NCBI GenBank assembly: GCA_012735215.1
Contig: JAAYHX010000023.1
Span: 186,001 to 250,000, forward strand
DNA length: 64,000 nt
Reading direction: 5' to 3'
From: Tissierellia bacterium
GTDB taxonomy: Bacteria > Bacillota > Clostridia > Tissierellales > Tepidimicrobiaceae
Under the pieces are notes generated by a model that was not told where the DNA came from, made no database searches, and saw only the letters and a list, made by a program, of their open reading frames with translations. Made by a program: the position numbers and the translations under genes. Below are positions 61,395 through 64,000 of this stretch, piece by piece. Positions within the stretch are counted from its first letter, which is position 1. The number at the start of each line of letters is the position of its first letter.

Positions 61395-63095
61395 ATGATA
61401 GTTGAGTTAAACATTAATAACTTTGCTATTATTGATGAAGTTAAGATAAGCTTTGAAAAAGGATTTAATGTATTAACAGGTGAAACAGGTGCTGGTAAGT
61501 CTATAATAATTGAAGGAATTAGTATGATTTTAGGACAAAGAGCAAATAGAAGTTTTATTAGATCTGGTGAAGATAAAGCAATAATTGAAGGGGTTTTTTA
61601 TCTTGAAAATGCCACTACAATTAATAAGATTTTGAAAGAATATGGCATAGATACTGATCCGGATAATTATTTGATAATAACCAGAGAGATATATAGTAAT
61701 GGTAGAACTGTTTCTAGAGTTAATGGTAGGGTGGTTACATTATCAATTCTAAACAGTATAACTGCAAACTTGGTAGATATACATGGACAACATGAACATC
61801 AATCTTTATTAGATAGCCGAACTCATATTAAACTAGTAGATAGCTTTGGAAAAGATGAACTGAAGGAATTATTAAAAACTGTTGATAAGAAGTATAAAAA
61901 ATTACAAGAAGAAAAAAGTAAATTAAGAGAATTATCCCAGAATGTAGACAACTTAGAAAGAGAAATAGACTTATTGCAATATCAATTAAATGACATTGAC
62001 TCTGCTAACCTGTTAGAATTAGATGAAAATGAAATTATGTTAGAATATGAAAAACTTAATAATATTAAAGACATAGCATTTAGTCTAGGACAAGTTCTCG
62101 ATCTATTAAATGGTGATGGTTATAATAGTTACTCTATTATTAGCAGCTTGGGCAAATGTCAACAGAATTTAATTAATATTGAAAAATATGATGAAATTTT
62201 AAGAGGATACAATAGCACAATAGAATCTATGGAGTATGAATTACAAGATTTATACAGGAGTATCAAAAATTACATGGATAATTTAGAGTTAGATGAAGAA
62301 AGGCTTATGATTCTTGAGGAACAGATTGATTTAATAAATAGCCTAAAGAGAAAATACGGAAATACAGTGGAGGACATAATAGAATATAGAAATTCCATAG
62401 AATACAAGCTCAACAGCTTACTTAACAATGAAAAAACTATTGAAGAAACTAAAAATAGAATAGCTACATTGGAGAGAGAATTGACTCAAGATTGCAAGAG
62501 ATTAACTGAACTCAGAAAAGAAATAAGTAAAAAATTAGAATCGGATATAACAGAGGAACTGAAAGAACTTAATATGAAAAATATTTTATTTAAAATATCT
62601 TTTGATAGGCATGATTATTTTACATCAGAAGGTTTAGATAGGATAGAATTTCTTATTTCAACAAATAAAGGAGAGGAATTAAAGCCATTAAGTAAAATTA
62701 TATCTGGTGGAGAAATGTCTAGAATAATGTTAGCTTTCAAGAAGATATTGTCTAAATACGACAGGATTTCTACCTTAATATTTGATGAGATAGATACAGG
62801 AATAAGTGGAAGAACAGCCCAGATAGTAGGTGAAAAGATCAAAGCAATATCAAAAAATCATCAGGTAATTTGTATATCCCATTTACCACAGATTGCTGCC
62901 CTTGCAGATGTCCATTTTGAAATTTCAAAAAAGGCTTTTAAAGATAAAACTAAAGTGTGTGTAAAAAAATTGGATTATAATGAAAGAATTGAAGAGTTAT
63001 CCAGATTGCTAGGTGGCGTTAATTTAACAGATACTACTAAACAACATGCGAAAGAAATGCTTGATATGTCCAAAAGCTTAAGTCAAAATATATGA
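61395..63095 (+). CDS. recN: DNA repair protein RecN
   Basis: RecN is an SMC-like ATPase for double-strand break repair. The 566-residue protein has Walker A TGETGAGKSII (near 28-38), VDIHGQHEHQSLL, a long central coiled coil (about 155-370) and the C-terminal SGGEMSRIMLAFK signature with Walker B LIFDEIDTGISG. The start follows ATGGGGG. It is full length. Confidence 0.95.
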   Translation: MIVELNINNFAIIDEVKISFEKGFNVLTGETGAGKSIIIEGISMILGQRANRSFIRSGEDKAIIEGVFYLENATTINKILKEYGIDTDPDNYLIITREIYSNGRTVSRVNGRVVTLSILNSITANLVDIHGQHEHQSLLDSRTHIKLVDSFGKDELKELLKTVDKKYKKLQEEKSKLRELSQNVDNLEREIDLLQYQLNDIDSANLLELDENEIMLEYEKLNNIKDIAFSLGQVLDLLNGDGYNSYSIISSLGKCQQNLINIEKYDEILRGYNSTIESMEYELQDLYRSIKNYMDNLELDEERLMILEEQIDLINSLKRKYGNTVEDIIEYRNSIEYKLNSLLNNEKTIEETKNRIATLERELTQDCKRLTELRKEISKKLESDITEELKELNMKNILFKISFDRHDYFTSEGLDRIEFLISTNKGEELKPLSKIISGGEMSRIMLAFKKILSKYDRISTLIFDEIDTGISGRTAQIVGEKIKAISKNHQVICISHLPQIAALADVHFEISKKAFKDKTKVCVKKLDYNERIEELSRLLGGVNLTDTTKQHAKEMLDMSKSLSQNI

Positions 63096-63129
63096 ATAAA
63101 TAGATTATAATTACATAAAAATTGGCAAT

Positions 63130-63180
63130 AAAAGGCTTTATGAATTTATCTAACATAGAGCCTTTTTGTTTTGTTTTTTT
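63130..63180 (+). terminator. recN terminator
   Basis: A 12-bp stem with one G-U pair (63130-63141 with 63155-63166) is followed by a long T-rich run. Confidence 0.85.
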
Positions 63181-63317
63181 TGTCAGTATATAAGTTAGTT
63201 GACATTATAAATAATTATTTAAAGTATAAATAAGACTAAAAAAGGCTAAATTATATTTACGCAAAATATATTTGGAGGTGAATTAATTAGAGGAATAATT
63301 GGAGGAGTGATTTAAAT

Positions 63318-64000
63318 TTGAATAAATCAAAATCTTATTCAAGGCTATTTTCCTTGTTGTTGATTATCTTTAGCTTTTTTTATGTATTACAAGTTGTTAA
63401 TATTCTCTATTATCCTAATGAGATAAAAATAGCTAAAGGTGAGAATAAAAGCATTAATATATTATTTCCTTTTTATTTAAGTGTATCCGATAGTGAAGAT
63501 GTTGTTGTACAATCAGCTTATAATAGCGATTCCAACACCAGCTTAAAAAGAACTTATAAAATAGATGGTTTAGATTCAGGTGAAGTAGAATTTCAGTTAA
63601 AATTACTGGGATTAATACCGGTAAAAAAGTTCGAAGTAAATGTTGTAGACAGGCCAGAGTTAGTACCTGGAGGAAATGCCATTGGAGTAAAACTAAACAC
63701 AAAAGGTGTACTTGTAGTGGCTGTTACTGATGTAATTGGTATAGACGGTCAAAGATATAATCCAGCAAAAGATGCTGGAATCAAGCCAGGGGATAGTATA
63801 TTAAAAATTAATGATGTAGAAGTAAAGGATGCTCAGCATGTGGTTAAGCTGCTAAATCAATTTAAGGATCAGACAATAAGGATTGAAATAGATAGAAATA
63901 ATATAAAGTATGAAATAGAAACAAGTCCAGTTAAGAGTATGCAGGATAATTGCTATAGGTTAGGTATATGGGTTAGAGATAAAACAGCAGGGATAGGAAC
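63318..64000 (+). CDS. spoIVB: SpoIVB serine peptidase, 5' part
   Basis: SpoIVB is the forespore protease that triggers pro-sigma-K processing in the mother cell. The first 227 codons are visible: an N-terminal membrane segment (about 11-28), a PDZ domain (about 115-190, with AGIKPGDSILKIN) and the start of the S55 peptidase domain (LGIWVRDKTAGIGT). The TTG start at 63318 follows GGAGGAGTGA. It fits the presence of a pro-sequence on SigK in this window. The 3' end lies outside. Confidence 0.93.
   Translation, partial: MNKSKSYSRLFSLLLIIFSFFYVLQVVNILYYPNEIKIAKGENKSINILFPFYLSVSDSEDVVVQSAYNSDSNTSLKRTYKIDGLDSGEVEFQLKLLGLIPVKKFEVNVVDRPELVPGGNAIGVKLNTKGVLVVAVTDVIGIDGQRYNPAKDAGIKPGDSILKINDVEVKDAQHVVKLLNQFKDQTIRIEIDRNNIKYEIETSPVKSMQDNCYRLGIWVRDKTAGIG

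Noticed and set aside
1-64000. CRISPR arrays, tRNA or rRNA genes, insertion sequences, prophage
   Set aside because: No regularly spaced repeats, cloverleaf genes, rRNA segments, transposase or integrase genes were seen.

Overview
The window comes from a low-GC, endospore-forming, anaerobic Firmicute. A complete Stickland-type ornithine fermentation operon (racemase, B12/PLP aminomutase, thiolase and dehydrogenase), together with sigK, the whole spoIIIA operon, spoIVB and a YhcN/YlaJ spore lipoprotein, points to Clostridia/Tissierellia. That is an inference from gene content; no marker gene was compared. Almost all genes lie on the + strand; the clear exception is one sporulation lipoprotein gene.

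Layout. 1-219: the 3' end of a PgeF/YfiH laccase-domain gene. 422-8358: ord-ortA-ortB-oraS-oraE-mutL-like-orr, preceded by a near-consensus sigma-54 promoter. 8359-8994: the largest gap, holding an approximately 395-nt, GC-richer block with nested inverted repeats that I cannot assign to a known family. 8995-14628: rarA, asnS (behind a promoter plus terminator leader) and leuS (behind a leucine T-box). 14804-15760: an SDR-type threonine dehydrogenase. 15813-17940: iscR-iscS-iscU with a consensus promoter and candidate operator. 18064-29238: a PRC-barrel protein, a YtxH-like protein, an AI-2E permease, alaS, ireB, an unusual 11-TM protein with a degenerate phosphatase-like domain, a ferredoxin-aldo/keto reductase, ruvX, a DUF1292 gene, fur and RNase J. 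29455-34027: ylbF, queT, mltG, a tRNA 5-hydroxyuridine modification pair (trmR plus a U32 protein) and udk. 34087-37166: a class B PBP, sigK and the convergent spore lipoprotein gene.

37387-48891 is a complete type IV pilus locus: pilB, pilT, pilC, pilA, pilD, pilM, pilN, a pilO fused to a carbohydrate-binding-like domain and LysM, four minor pilins, then comFB and aroK. 49013-49943 holds efp and an acidic protein. 50065-55312 is spoIIIAA-AH behind a sigma-E-like promoter. 55386-63095 is the asp23-amaP-DUF2273 envelope-stress set, nusB, a TsaD-like paralogue, xseAB, ispA, tlyA and recN. The window ends inside spoIVB.

How it fits together. The first block lets the cell ferment ornithine to acetate, alanine/acetyl-CoA-type products and ammonia, probably under an enhancer-binding activator acting with sigma-54. 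The pilus block looks like a self-sufficient Gram-positive type IV pilus machine. Its PilO has gained a wall-binding LysM and a sugar-binding-like domain, and a ComFB homologue sits beside it, which may link pili to c-di-GMP or DNA uptake. The most noteworthy unexplained items are the structured element at 8476-8870, the PilO-LysM fusion, the PilD without its cysteine domain, the 23177-25339 membrane protein, and two successive genes (PBP and sigK) whose ribosome binding sites lie inside terminator-like hairpins.
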